Assembly (NCBI GenBank): GCA_029262005.1
Contig: JAJDAG010000089.1
Span: 52,683-116,682 of the forward strand
Direction of reading: 5' to 3'
DNA from: Candidatus Zhuqueibacterota bacterium
Lineage (GTDB): Bacteria > Zhuqueibacterota > Zhuqueibacteria > Oceanimicrobiales > Oceanimicrobiaceae
Length of the DNA stretch: 64,000 nucleotides
Under the pieces are notes generated by a model. It was given only the letters and a program-made list of their open reading frames with translations. It did no database searches and was not told the origin of the DNA. The position numbers and the translations under genes were made by a program. Of this stretch, positions 26,106 to 34,934 are shown piece by piece; position 1 is the stretch's first letter, and each line of letters opens with the position of its first letter.

Positions 26106-28619
26106 ATGAAAACCATCATACCAACGAAAAGTTCAGGACTCATAGTCCCTTTGAATAAGGCGGCGGTGAATATGCGGGATGCCGTCGGAAGCAAGGCCGC
26201 CAACTTGGCGCAGCTTAAGGCTGCCGGCTTTTTAGTGCCGGATGGTTTTGTACTCACTACCGAGGCTTTTACCCTGTTTCTGGAATCGAATCGCATCGAC
26301 CCAAATGCGGTACCCGAACAAATCGAACAGGCATCGCTTCCATCTGAAATCGTCGCTGCGCTGCGCCAGGGTCTGAAGGAGTTAAAAGACGTCAAAGTGG
26401 CAGTACGTTCTTCTGCCATCGCCGAGGATTTGGCGGATAGCTCCTACGCGGGTCAGTATGAATCAATTTTAAATATTTCCGGTCAGGAAGCTTTGCAGCA
26501 TGCGGTGCGCAAGTGCTGGGCCTCAGCTTTTTCAGAGCGTGTTAAAAGTTATGAAAAAAAATATGACCAGAAGAGCCTACCAGAGATGGCGGTGCTTATT
26601 CAAAGTATGGTTGCGGCTGACGTTGCGGGTGTTGCCTTTACCGCCAATCCAACGATTGGCATCCGTAACGAGGTTGTTATCAACGCCGTGAGTGGGCTTG
26701 GTGAATGCCTGGTTTCCGGAGAAGCCACGCCGGAGCAGTGGGTGATAAGCAAAAACGTGCAATTGGTGAACCCGCGGTCAAATAAAGTGCTAACAGAGTC
26801 GCAGGCGCAAGAAGTGGCAGGCTTGGCTCAGCTTGTGGAGAAATATTATGAAACACCGCAGGACATTGAGTGGGCGATCGCTAAAGACCAACTCTACTTG
26901 CTGCAAGCCCGCCCTGTGACTGGTTTGTCGGAGGAAGAGCCCATTCCGGTGCCGGTGGAGGTTTCTGATGGCGCGTGGTTCCGTGACATGATTCACTTCC
27001 CAAGGCCGTTCTCGCCGTTGTTTGCCTCAATTTATCTGCCCGCTTACAACAAGGCAACCCGCACTGCGTTTCAGGAATTTGGTATACTTATCGATGGGGT
27101 TGAGTTGCGCATTATCGGTGGGTGGCCCTATATTCGCATCATTCCACCTATGGACAAGACAGACCCGCCACCTCCCAATTGGCTGTTGCCTGTTTTGATG
27201 CGAGTCGTACCGCCGCTGCACAAAAAAATGCAGCGTGCCCGTGAGGCGCTTCGTTCCGATCTGGCTGGAAGCCTGCTTGATGACTGGTGGCAAACCTGGC
27301 GTCCGGAGTTTGAGGCCAAGATAACTCAGAAGGCAGCCGTCGATTTGTCGGTGCTGGATGATATGGCACTTGCCCGCCATTTCAACGAGTTGGTCTCACT
27401 TTTCGAACGCATGGAAGTAATCCACTTTCGCTTGTTTCCGCCTCACATGTTGGCTGTGACCGATGCGGTGTTCTTCTGCCGTGATGTACTGGGGTGGGAA
27501 GAATCCGAATCTATGGCGCTATTCGCCGGGTTGTCGAAAACCTCCAGCGCCCCCGGAGATGCTCTTGCGGAGCTTGGGCTCCAGGCACGGGAGCGCCCGG
27601 CCGTGATGCAGGCGCTTAAAACAATTGATGAAAATACCCTTGAGCAGTTGGAAGAAATTGACCCGGAATTTCTTGCTGCATTCAACTCTTATCAAAACAA
27701 ATACGGTTTAAGAATACCGATCTACGACCTCGACCATCCTTGCGATCTGGAGCAGCCGCAACTCATGTTACACTGGCTACGTGATCATGGGCAGAATGGT
27801 TCACCTCCTGATGGAAAGAATGCGGCACTGGAGAAGCAACGAGAAGAAAAAGAGTCTCAGGCGCACAGCAGGCTTTCCGGTTTACCGCAGCAAGCCGAAC
27901 GTTTTACCACTATTCTGGAGCGGCTAGAAAAAGCTTACCCGGCTCGTGAGGACAACGAGTTTTTCTCCTTTAATATCATGAGTTTGATGCGATTGTCTAG
28001 TCTGGAAATCGGTCGACGTATGGCAGCGCGTAGTCACCTCAAAGACTCCGGCGATATTTTCTATCTCGAAATCGACGAGGTGCGACAATGGCTACGGCAA
28101 CCGGCAGATATTCGGGGTACTGCCAGCCGCAGGCTCGGTGAGCGGTTATGGATCGATGCTAACCCGGGTCCGCAGACTTACGGCCCGCAAGCGCCACCAC
28201 CGGATGTTAGTAGCTTACCCGCTGAAATGTGTCACATCATGACCGGATTGTTATGGATTATCAAGAATGACGTGGAGCCAAAAATCGAATTACACGAAGG
28301 AGGCATTCGCGGCGTTGGCGCCTCGCCTGGACGCTTCACAGGACTTGTGCGGATAATTCACAGTCCGGAGGAATTCCACAAAGTTCAGAAAGGCGATGTT
28401 TTGGTGTGCCCGATGACAACCGCGAGTTGGTCAACATTGTTTGCCTCCCTTGGTGCGCTGGTCACGGATTCAGGTGGCCTCCTGTCTCACCCGGCGATCA
28501 TCGCGCGTGAATTTGGCATCCCGGCAGTGCTTGCAACCGGCAATGCCACTGCGAAATTGTGCGACGGCCAGCTTGTTACGGTAAACGGATCCGCGGGAAC
28601 CGTTGAGATAGTGGAATAG
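26106..28619 (+). CDS. PEP-synthase-related phosphotransferase, rifampicin phosphotransferase (Rph)-like
   Basis: 837 residues from ATG 26106 (GGTGAG upstream; an in-frame GTG at 26082 is less likely). Three parts match the Rph/PpsA layout. First is an N-terminal ATP-grasp domain (about 1-300, VGSKAANLAQLKAAGF, VRSSAIAEDLADSSYAGQYE). A middle domain (about 300-725) starts HFPRPFSPLFASIYLP, as in rifampicin-binding domains. A C-terminal swivelling His domain carries TDSGGLLSHPAIIAREFGIP with phospho-His near 795. It is the size of Rph (about 865) and lacks the PEP-synthase C-terminal barrel. Rph inactivates rifampicin, but many family members have unknown substrates; resistance should not be assumed. 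Confidence 0.8.
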   Translation: MKTIIPTKSSGLIVPLNKAAVNMRDAVGSKAANLAQLKAAGFLVPDGFVLTTEAFTLFLESNRIDPNAVPEQIEQASLPSEIVAALRQGLKELKDVKVAVRSSAIAEDLADSSYAGQYESILNISGQEALQHAVRKCWASAFSERVKSYEKKYDQKSLPEMAVLIQSMVAADVAGVAFTANPTIGIRNEVVINAVSGLGECLVSGEATPEQWVISKNVQLVNPRSNKVLTESQAQEVAGLAQLVEKYYETPQDIEWAIAKDQLYLLQARPVTGLSEEEPIPVPVEVSDGAWFRDMIHFPRPFSPLFASIYLPAYNKATRTAFQEFGILIDGVELRIIGGWPYIRIIPPMDKTDPPPPNWLLPVLMRVVPPLHKKMQRAREALRSDLAGSLLDDWWQTWRPEFEAKITQKAAVDLSVLDDMALARHFNELVSLFERMEVIHFRLFPPHMLAVTDAVFFCRDVLGWEESESMALFAGLSKTSSAPGDALAELGLQARERPAVMQALKTIDENTLEQLEEIDPEFLAAFNSYQNKYGLRIPIYDLDHPCDLEQPQLMLHWLRDHGQNGSPPDGKNAALEKQREEKESQAHSRLSGLPQQAERFTTILERLEKAYPAREDNEFFSFNIMSLMRLSSLEIGRRMAARSHLKDSGDIFYLEIDEVRQWLRQPADIRGTASRRLGERLWIDANPGPQTYGPQAPPPDVSSLPAEMCHIMTGLLWIIKNDVEPKIELHEGGIRGVGASPGRFTGLVRIIHSPEEFHKVQKGDVLVCPMTTASWSTLFASLGALVTDSGGLLSHPAIIAREFGIPAVLATGNATAKLCDGQLVTVNGSAGTVEIVE

Positions 28620-28824
28620 GAAACGTGTCTCACCCGCCGATTTGCTGCGGGGTTCGACGGGCTTGCGCCCATAAGTTATGCTTCTATTTCGAGATCAAAC
28701 GTCAAGACGCTTGGCGCTTTCGACATCAAAGTCTTCCTCCGACAATTCCGAATGTAGACGCTTATTCTGTAGGACTGTCAGGGTAGTGTCCAATGTATCA
28801 TCGGTGAATGAAATTTGATTTTCG

Positions 28825-28880
28825 CTCGCCCTGGGTTTCCACCCAGGGCGTCTAATAAAATAGGGCTTCTGCCCCATCAG
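28825..28880 (+). repeat. REP-like palindromic element, forward copy
   Basis: Contains the hairpin GCCCTGGGT / ACCCAGGGC (28828-28849, TTCC loop), then an AT-rich linker and AGGGCTTCTGCCCCA. It matches, inverted, the element at 29001-29056. The rest of 28620-28824 holds nothing I can name; a minus-strand frame there ends SELSEEDFDVESAKRLDV but runs into the hairpin and is not convincing. Confidence 0.55.
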
Positions 28881-29000
28881 TCCTGAAAAAATTTCTCCTT
28901 AAATATTTTTGCATCGTTTTCTTCATCGTGTAACCATGTCCGTGCACTGCCATACTTCCAATGCTCTGGTTTCTGAACCAGACTTTATTGTTTTTCTAAC

Positions 29001-29056
29001 TCAACTTGGGACAGAAGCCCTTTCTAATTGCGCCCTTGGAAGAATCCCAGGGCGAG
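29001..29056 (-). repeat. REP-like palindromic element, inverted copy
   Basis: Read on the minus strand it starts CTCGCCCTGGG, has an imperfect hairpin (CCCTGGGATT / CCAAGGG), an AT-rich linker and AGGGCTTCTGTCCCA, parallel to 28825-28880. The two copies face each other across 120 bp. This is the layout of bacterial REP/BIME elements mobilised by Y1 (RAYT) transposases; no such gene is present in the window. Confidence 0.55.
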
Positions 29057-29066
29057 CAGAGGTTTG

Positions 29067-29299
29067 TCATTTTTAAGTGGCGGTATATCATTTCTACGTG
29101 ATGGTTTACCATTTTTGGCAGAGGGTATATCATTTTTAAGTGACGTTTTACCATTTTGGGCAGACGCGCATTGATTTTTCGCTGCGCTTCACTCATTTTT
29201 AAGTGCCGCTGATTTATTTTTGGGTGGCGCTTAGCCAGAATGTTGGATTCAAGAGGACGAATTGCAATCTACTTAACTCTGTTTTTTGGGCAATAACAC
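29067..29299 (+). repeat. 233-bp dispersed repeat, copy 2
   Basis: Same orientation as copy 1 (22747-22979), about 96% identical without gaps; four of the nine mismatches fall in one block (29271-29276). It carries the same eight 21-bp units and the same tail ending GGGCAATAACAC. It begins 10 bp after the inverted REP-like element. The gap from here to 29412 shows nothing. Confidence 0.9.
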
Positions 29300-29412
29300 C
29301 ATATATTAACCTGATTTTACACTGAACAAAACACGACATTAAATCAATCACCGCGTTTAAAATTCAGTGTTGACCATTTTTTTGTACCCAGCCTGGCAAT
29401 TATATATGAATT

Positions 29413-30486
29413 TTAGTCCTCATAAATTTCAACTGTTGCTTTTAGCCTTGCTGAATATTTGTAAATTTCGTTTAAGTCCTTAATTTCAACTTTATTCTCT
29501 TTTTTGTTTTCGTCAATAAAGGCAATAGATTTTTTGTTCGTGTTGTTGAAGTGCAAGCGACAAATTGGTTTTCTGTTATTGTCATCCAAAAGAATGCCAA
29601 AATAACTGATTGTATCACGGTAAATAATTCTTGCTGGATCAATAAATTCTCTTAGTATGGACTTGATAATATAATAGCCTTCCATTTCCTCTTCTGTTGT
29701 CTCAATTCTATTCTCAGGGTCGCTCAATACCGCTTCTTGTTCTTCTTCTTCAACTTCTATGGTAGCAACTGCTTCCTGATCCATCGCAAATTTTAAGCGA
29801 TCATTTATTTTGTCACTAATAAATTGAGAAAATGCCTTTTTAACGATACCGTTAAATTGTTCGCGAACAACCTGTGTTAATTTACCTGAATAGACTTGAG
29901 AAGCAAAAAATCTAACAAAATCATCGTCTGGATTACTAAGTTGATCATTTAAAATCTTCTTTATCTCTTTTGTATATTTCAAGTCACTAGCAGATGACAT
30001 CACTTCGTCAAGATTAAATTTGGACTTAGTCAATTTTTTAATTTCGTTAATCTGTGATTCATTTAAGTTTAGAAGGTCAATTTCCAAAAAGGGTTTAGAA
30101 TCCATTTTATTGGTTTGTTCGAGATCAGAATAAAACTTATAAATCACGCCATTTGTTAATACTCCTATTCTGGAATCCGTTACAGAAAAATACCGGAATA
30201 ATTGGCTAGCATGCACATTATCTAAATTAGTTCCACTCGATTTACACTCAATCAACATAATCGGATTACCCTCACGCATTATTGCATAATCTACTTTTTC
30301 ACCTTTCTTGGTCCCGACATCTGCAACAAATTCTGGCATCACTTCTGTAGGATCAAAAACATTATAACCAAGAGAGTTAATGAAAGGCATAACTAAGGCA
30401 TTTTTTGTTGCTTCCTCGGTGGCAGTGTACTCAAGTTGTTTGGGTATTTTAACAATCAGCTCTTGAATTTTATCAACGAAGTCCAT
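29413..30486 (-). CDS. Stand-alone type I restriction R-subunit N-terminal-like (PD-(D/E)XK) endonuclease
   Basis: 357 residues with no helicase motifs. The N-terminal third matches the HSDR_N/Mrr-like fold: ATKNALVMPFINSLGYNVFD, then Asp66 in EKVDY and Glu80-Cys-Lys82 in IMLIECKSSG, the D...ExK core. Asp/Glu-rich linker near 245-265. Proteins of this kind occur alone in many bacteria and phages and are annotated as type I restriction endonucleases; their targets are not established. No methylase or specificity subunit is nearby. The gene is visibly more A/T-rich than its neighbours and lies next to repeats, which suggests acquisition by transfer. Confidence 0.75.
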   Translation of the reverse strand: MDFVDKIQELIVKIPKQLEYTATEEATKNALVMPFINSLGYNVFDPTEVMPEFVADVGTKKGEKVDYAIMREGNPIMLIECKSSGTNLDNVHASQLFRYFSVTDSRIGVLTNGVIYKFYSDLEQTNKMDSKPFLEIDLLNLNESQINEIKKLTKSKFNLDEVMSSASDLKYTKEIKKILNDQLSNPDDDFVRFFASQVYSGKLTQVVREQFNGIVKKAFSQFISDKINDRLKFAMDQEAVATIEVEEEEQEAVLSDPENRIETTEEEMEGYYIIKSILREFIDPARIIYRDTISYFGILLDDNNRKPICRLHFNNTNKKSIAFIDENKKENKVEIKDLNEIYKYSARLKATVEIYED

Positions 30487-31080
30487 AGAAAAATCCCTTC
30501 ATCTTTAAATTTATGACAATTGTGATATTGCTATATTATCTGGGACAAAATGTTAAGTTAGTGCGATTAGAAAACTACTAACAAAGGGTTTTGATTGTAA
30601 CGTCCTGCTTAAGCATTGTTTTCCCTTTGGTTACTGCCCTCTATATAGAGACCAAAACGAAATATCGCGCATTGCTCTGAAGCGTTTTGCGAAGGTGTAA
30701 CATTCTGAAAGCAGTATGGTGGGGTCTCACCCCACCTTTTACTCGTAGAAATTAGCATCAATGTTCTTGCTTCATCGACAATTTGCTTCTCTCACCATCC
30801 TGGTAGCATCGCGATACACTCGGAATCAGGGGAGTGGGAAGTCTGTGGGATTAATATAAAACAGCATATTAACAATGTCAAAAGAAAAAGCTGAATCCCG
30901 GCCATGCTCCCATTACAAAATTTACAGGCCGGACCAGCATTGGGCCAGGATGTGTCCTCTGTAAAACACAGGCAGCGAAATGTGAAAGGAAATACACTTG
31001 AAAACGAAGTTGAAATTACATAACTTCGCCCAGGTCTCAATTACATGCAACCCTATCTTGACAAACCCAGGGAGTCTTTC
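30487..31080. other. Intergenic stretch between the endonuclease and DUF885 genes
   Basis: No convincing gene. It contains the palindrome CTCTATATAGAG (30639-30650) and a terminator-like hairpin (30718-30740). The start of the downstream gene is drawn at 31081. Confidence 0.5.
30718..30740 (+). terminator. Orphan terminator-like hairpin
   Basis: GGTGGGGT (30718-30725) / ACCCCACC (30729-30736), loop CTC, followed by TTTT. No gene on the plus strand ends upstream, so it may end a small RNA or be a relic. Confidence 0.5.
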
Positions 31081-32841
31081 ATGCAGATGAAACAGGTTCT
31101 ATTCTCACTCGTTGTGATTTTATCATTCGCCGGTTGCGGCTTTGATGATCCCCAGGCTGAGCTTCATGCTCTTTTTGATGCGGATTGGGAGTTCTCCGTG
31201 CAGGAATATCCGGTATTTGCAACGTCCGTGGGTCGGCATGAATTTAATGCTCGCCTCGCTGCAGTCACAGAGGCGGATCAAGCTCGCCGCGCTGAGAAAT
31301 ACAAAGACTTTCTTGACAAGCTGCATGACATTGACCGGGCTGAGCTTAACCGCGAGGATAGAGTTAGCTATGACATGTTTGCGCGTGATCTGGAAGACAA
31401 CATTGCCGCTTATAAATTCAAAAGCTACCTTGTGCCGTTCAATAGTGACAGTGGTTTTCATACCGGCTTTGCCCGCCTCGCCAATACCATGCCGTTTCGA
31501 ACTGTTAAGGATTATGAAAACTACCTTGCCCGGTTAAAGCAAACACCGGCGCATTTCGGCCAGTATATTCAACTTCTGCGCACCGGCATGGCGCTTGGAA
31601 TAACGCCGCCAAAAGTTGTGATGAAGGGGTTTGAATGGACAACGCATTCGCATGTGGTCAACCATTGGGAAAAGAGTGTCTTTTACACACCGTTTACGAA
31701 TATACCGGCTAACGTGCCTGAAGCTGAGCACCGGCGCCTGCTCGATGTTGCGCAGAAAACCATTATGGATAGCGTCGTTTCCGCCTATGCCAACTTAACC
31801 GATTTCCTTGTGAAGGAATATATTCCCAAGTGCCGGTCAACCATCGGCGCGTCTGATTTGCCAAACGGTCGTGAGTATTATGCGCAGCGTGTAAAATATT
31901 ACACAACTCTCAATCTTAGCGATTCAGAAATTCACCAAATTGGCCTTAATGAAGTGGCGCGGATTCGTGGTGAGATGCAGGAGATAATTAAGCAAGTTGG
32001 TTTCAGGGGTAATTTTGCCGCGTTTCTAAAATTTCTGCGCACGGATTCCCGCTTCTATCCTGAGAGTTCCGAGGCCCTTTTGAAACAAGCTTCTTACATT
32101 GCCAAACAAATGGATGGCAAGCTGCCGTCATTGTTTAAAACCATGCCGCGACTGCCTTATGGCGTGGCAGCAGTGCCGGAACATCTCGCGCCCAAATATA
32201 CGGCCGGCCGCTATGTCGGTCCGGCTTATGGCAGCACCGAGCCCGGCTATTATTGGGTCAATACTTACGCTCTTAAAACCCGGCCACTCTACACGCTGGA
32301 GGCACTGACTTTTCACGAAGCCGTGCCGGGGCACCATTTGCAGATTTCTTTGGCGATGGAACTTGAAAACATGCCCCGGTTCAGGCAGTTTGCGTATATT
32401 TCAGCCTTTGGTGAAGGCTGGGGTTTATATTCCGAATGGCTTGGACTTGAGGCTGGTTTCTACAAAGATCCATACAGCAATTTCGGGCGGTTGACTTACG
32501 AAATGTGGCGCGCCTGCCGTTTGGTTGTCGACACCGGTCTGCATGCAAAAGGATGGACTCGCCGGCAGGTACTGGATTATCTTGCCGCCAACACGGCCTT
32601 GTCAATGCACGAAATCACAACAGAAACAGATCGTTACATTTCCTGGCCGGGACAGGCGCTGTCGTATAAAATGGGTGAACTTAAAATCAAAGAATTGCGC
32701 CGTACCGCCGAAAAATCGCTGGGCGAAAAATTCGATGTCAGAGAATTTCATGATGTTATTTTGCGCAACGGCGCCATTCCACTGCCCGTGCTTGAGGAAG
32801 AGGTTGAAGCATATATTGCATCGTTTGAATCAGCTGAGTAG
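31081..32841 (+). CDS. DUF885-family lipoprotein, putative metallopeptidase
   Basis: 586 residues from ATG 31081; AGGGAG is well spaced, and the lipoprotein signal LFSLVVILSFAGCG then begins close to the start. Lipobox FAGC. The DUF885 family signatures are present: TFHEAVPGHHLQ and later FGEGWGLYSEWLG, a His/Glu set that fits a gluzincin-like zinc site, then SYKMGELKI near the C-terminus. DUF885 proteins are usually about 550-620 residues; most are uncharacterised, and some are thought to act on peptides. It stands alone between the endonuclease and a T9SS protein gene. Confidence 0.85.
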   Translation: MQMKQVLFSLVVILSFAGCGFDDPQAELHALFDADWEFSVQEYPVFATSVGRHEFNARLAAVTEADQARRAEKYKDFLDKLHDIDRAELNREDRVSYDMFARDLEDNIAAYKFKSYLVPFNSDSGFHTGFARLANTMPFRTVKDYENYLARLKQTPAHFGQYIQLLRTGMALGITPPKVVMKGFEWTTHSHVVNHWEKSVFYTPFTNIPANVPEAEHRRLLDVAQKTIMDSVVSAYANLTDFLVKEYIPKCRSTIGASDLPNGREYYAQRVKYYTTLNLSDSEIHQIGLNEVARIRGEMQEIIKQVGFRGNFAAFLKFLRTDSRFYPESSEALLKQASYIAKQMDGKLPSLFKTMPRLPYGVAAVPEHLAPKYTAGRYVGPAYGSTEPGYYWVNTYALKTRPLYTLEALTFHEAVPGHHLQISLAMELENMPRFRQFAYISAFGEGWGLYSEWLGLEAGFYKDPYSNFGRLTYEMWRACRLVVDTGLHAKGWTRRQVLDYLAANTALSMHEITTETDRYISWPGQALSYKMGELKIKELRRTAEKSLGEKFDVREFHDVILRNGAIPLPVLEEEVEAYIASFESAE

Positions 32842-33192
32842 GTTTTGTTTTGGTGTGTTGACCGCACCGGCTATTACAAAACTTGTACCCATTTTTGAAG
32901 TATTAGTAAACTTTAAATCCACACTTTTCTGCAAAAAAACACTTCTTCGTGCCTGATGAATAAATATATCGGGTACGGTAGTGTTTTCCAGAAATGAAAT
33001 TATTTTCTGGATGGTGACTTTCTTGTCTAATCTTGCAAATTGGGGGAATGTCACAAGATGCTCAGTGTACATTAATGTGGGTGGTTCTCTTGTAATGTGA
33101 AAAAATGACAAGCTACAAATTAAAACCACTGAGTTTATCGGGGTCTTCCCGATTATAAACCATTATCCTGAAAAAACAAATTGAGGTGAAGG
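32842..33192. other. Intergenic, one inverted repeat
   Basis: No gene seen. TCCAGAAA (32987-32994) pairs with TTTCTGGA (33004-33011), an 8-bp inverted repeat of unknown role, possibly a regulatory site for the next gene. Nothing else is recognisable. Confidence 0.4.
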
Positions 33193-34674
33193 ATGAACAC
33201 CAAAATAATTGGACTTATTGCGGTGTTTTGCGCGTTTGCTTTGTGTACTTTGCACGGACAGGTTCGCTCCGATTTTGTTCTTGTAGAAAAGGGCATTGAC
33301 GCCGACATTGCAGTTGACAGCCAAGGGAGACTGCATGTGACCTGGTGGAATTACGAAGGAACTTATTACGGCCTTTTTGACTCGTCAGGTATGCCCTTGA
33401 AAACTCCCACGTTAATTGATTATCCAGTAAGCGATCCTGTCATAGCGGTTAACTCAAACCATGTGGTTGTTGTCTGGTGGGTAAGTGGCCCAACATTCAG
33501 TAACTTTATTCTAGGGCGGTTGCTATATCTTAATGCGGATTCGGTCTCTAATCGGGTTCTCTTTAATGGAGCTTTCTCAGACGCGGTGCGTTTTGAGCCG
33601 GATGTGACTTTTGTTGATGACAGCACTTTTGTTGTGGTGTGGTTTGGCCAAGAGTTTGAAACACAGGATCATTATGGAATTTATGCACGTCGCGCCAACA
33701 CGTCATTGGATTTTTTGGGTCAGCATCAACTGATGTCAAATGATCGATCCGGTGACTTAGACCATCTTTTTCCGCATATTGCCACCCATCAACAGAGCGA
33801 CCAATTTATTGTACAGTGGTTTGAAGATATCTCATATTACGGAAACAAATTATATGGACGAATATTTTCAAAGTCCGGGACTGCTAAAGATTCAAGTTTT
33901 CTAATAGATGCGGCGCCGGATACGTCCTTTATATCCTATTCAAATGTTGTGATGAGAAGCAACGGTCAATTTGCCACAGTTTGGATTTCCGGAAATAATA
34001 GCGTTGGCGGAACCATTTACTTGCGTCGTTTTAGTGCGGATGGCACCCCACTAGGAAATAAAGAGCAGATCAATGACACCTCAGGCGAATCTATTTCGGG
34101 TGTTGATATTGCGATGGATGCGAGTGAGTATTTTGTCGTAGTATGGAGAAGAAGAAATAACGTTGGCTCAAATATTATGGCCCAACGGTTCGCTACCGAT
34201 GGTAGCCACATGGGTGCAAATATTCAGATAAGCACAACCGCAGATAGTTTGAGTCTTCTTTTTCCAACAGTAGCGCTTGGCAGTGGAAAAATTTATGCTG
34301 CATGGAGAGTTTTCGAAACCAATAATATCCGCGCTAATATTCTCGATTTTAACAACCCGATTGTCAGTGTTGAAGCTGAGCCAGAAAAAGCTCAAAAATC
34401 ATTTCAATTGTTGCAGAATTATCCCAATCCGTTTAATGCAACAACTACACTCTCCTATAAAGTGCCTTCACCCCAATATGTTAAATTAACAGTTTATGAT
34501 TTGTCAGGAAAAGAAGTCGCAAACCTCATGAACGTATTTCAGTCTGCCGGAAGTCATCGTGAGGTCTGGAACGGCAGAAACAAGCATGGCGCGATTGTTT
34601 CATCTGGCCTGTATTTTGTGCGATTACAAGTTGGTGGTAACAGCCGAGTGCTGAAAATAACTTTTCTCCGATAG
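33193..34674 (+). CDS. T9SS type A sorting-domain protein with beta-propeller-like passenger
   Basis: 493 residues. Signal peptide (IIGLIAVFCAFALCTLHGQ). The passenger (about 25-395) is built from repeated V-V-V-W-x-x-x / I-A-V-D-S-x-G-R-L-H-V-T-W blades (for example ADIAVDSQGRLHVTWWN, VAVNSNHVVVVWW-like, YFVVVWRRR), consistent with a beta-propeller. The C-terminus is a T9SS sorting domain: LLQNYPNPFNATTTLSYK, YDLSGKEVANLM and terminal ITFLR. GAGGTGAAGG precedes the ATG. Secreted; target unknown. Confidence 0.85.
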   Translation: MNTKIIGLIAVFCAFALCTLHGQVRSDFVLVEKGIDADIAVDSQGRLHVTWWNYEGTYYGLFDSSGMPLKTPTLIDYPVSDPVIAVNSNHVVVVWWVSGPTFSNFILGRLLYLNADSVSNRVLFNGAFSDAVRFEPDVTFVDDSTFVVVWFGQEFETQDHYGIYARRANTSLDFLGQHQLMSNDRSGDLDHLFPHIATHQQSDQFIVQWFEDISYYGNKLYGRIFSKSGTAKDSSFLIDAAPDTSFISYSNVVMRSNGQFATVWISGNNSVGGTIYLRRFSADGTPLGNKEQINDTSGESISGVDIAMDASEYFVVVWRRRNNVGSNIMAQRFATDGSHMGANIQISTTADSLSLLFPTVALGSGKIYAAWRVFETNNIRANILDFNNPIVSVEAEPEKAQKSFQLLQNYPNPFNATTTLSYKVPSPQYVKLTVYDLSGKEVANLMNVFQSAGSHREVWNGRNKHGAIVSSGLYFVRLQVGGNSRVLKITFLR

Positions 34675-34934
34675 CATCGGTTGCTCTGCATTTTCTATTT
34701 ATTCCTCAGGATTTAAATTATGTGATTTCCTACTGCCCGATTCCACATTTACGCCTCTTGACTTTTCTTTTCTGCTTTCTTATTTTCGTTCTGACCAGAG
34801 ATTTTTTTCTTTTGAAAATCTGTGTTTCATCCGTGGAAATCCGTTGCGAATATTTCTATTGCTTCGTAATTAATTACAACGAGTTCCACACAGTTCAATA
34901 TACAAACTTTTCTTACCGGCCCATTGGAGGGAAC

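Noticed and set aside
26106..28619. Phosphoenolpyruvate synthase
   Set aside because: No C-terminal PEP/pyruvate barrel after the His domain; length and middle domain fit the Rph branch better.
28695..28877. 60-residue minus-strand frame
   Set aside because: Part of it looks protein-like, but it begins inside the REP-like hairpin and has no ribosome site; not enough to call.
34722..34934. N-terminal extension of the amidohydrolase
   Set aside because: Starts at a GTG without ribosome site, is AT-rich and would bury the signal peptide; ATG 34935 has GGAGG.
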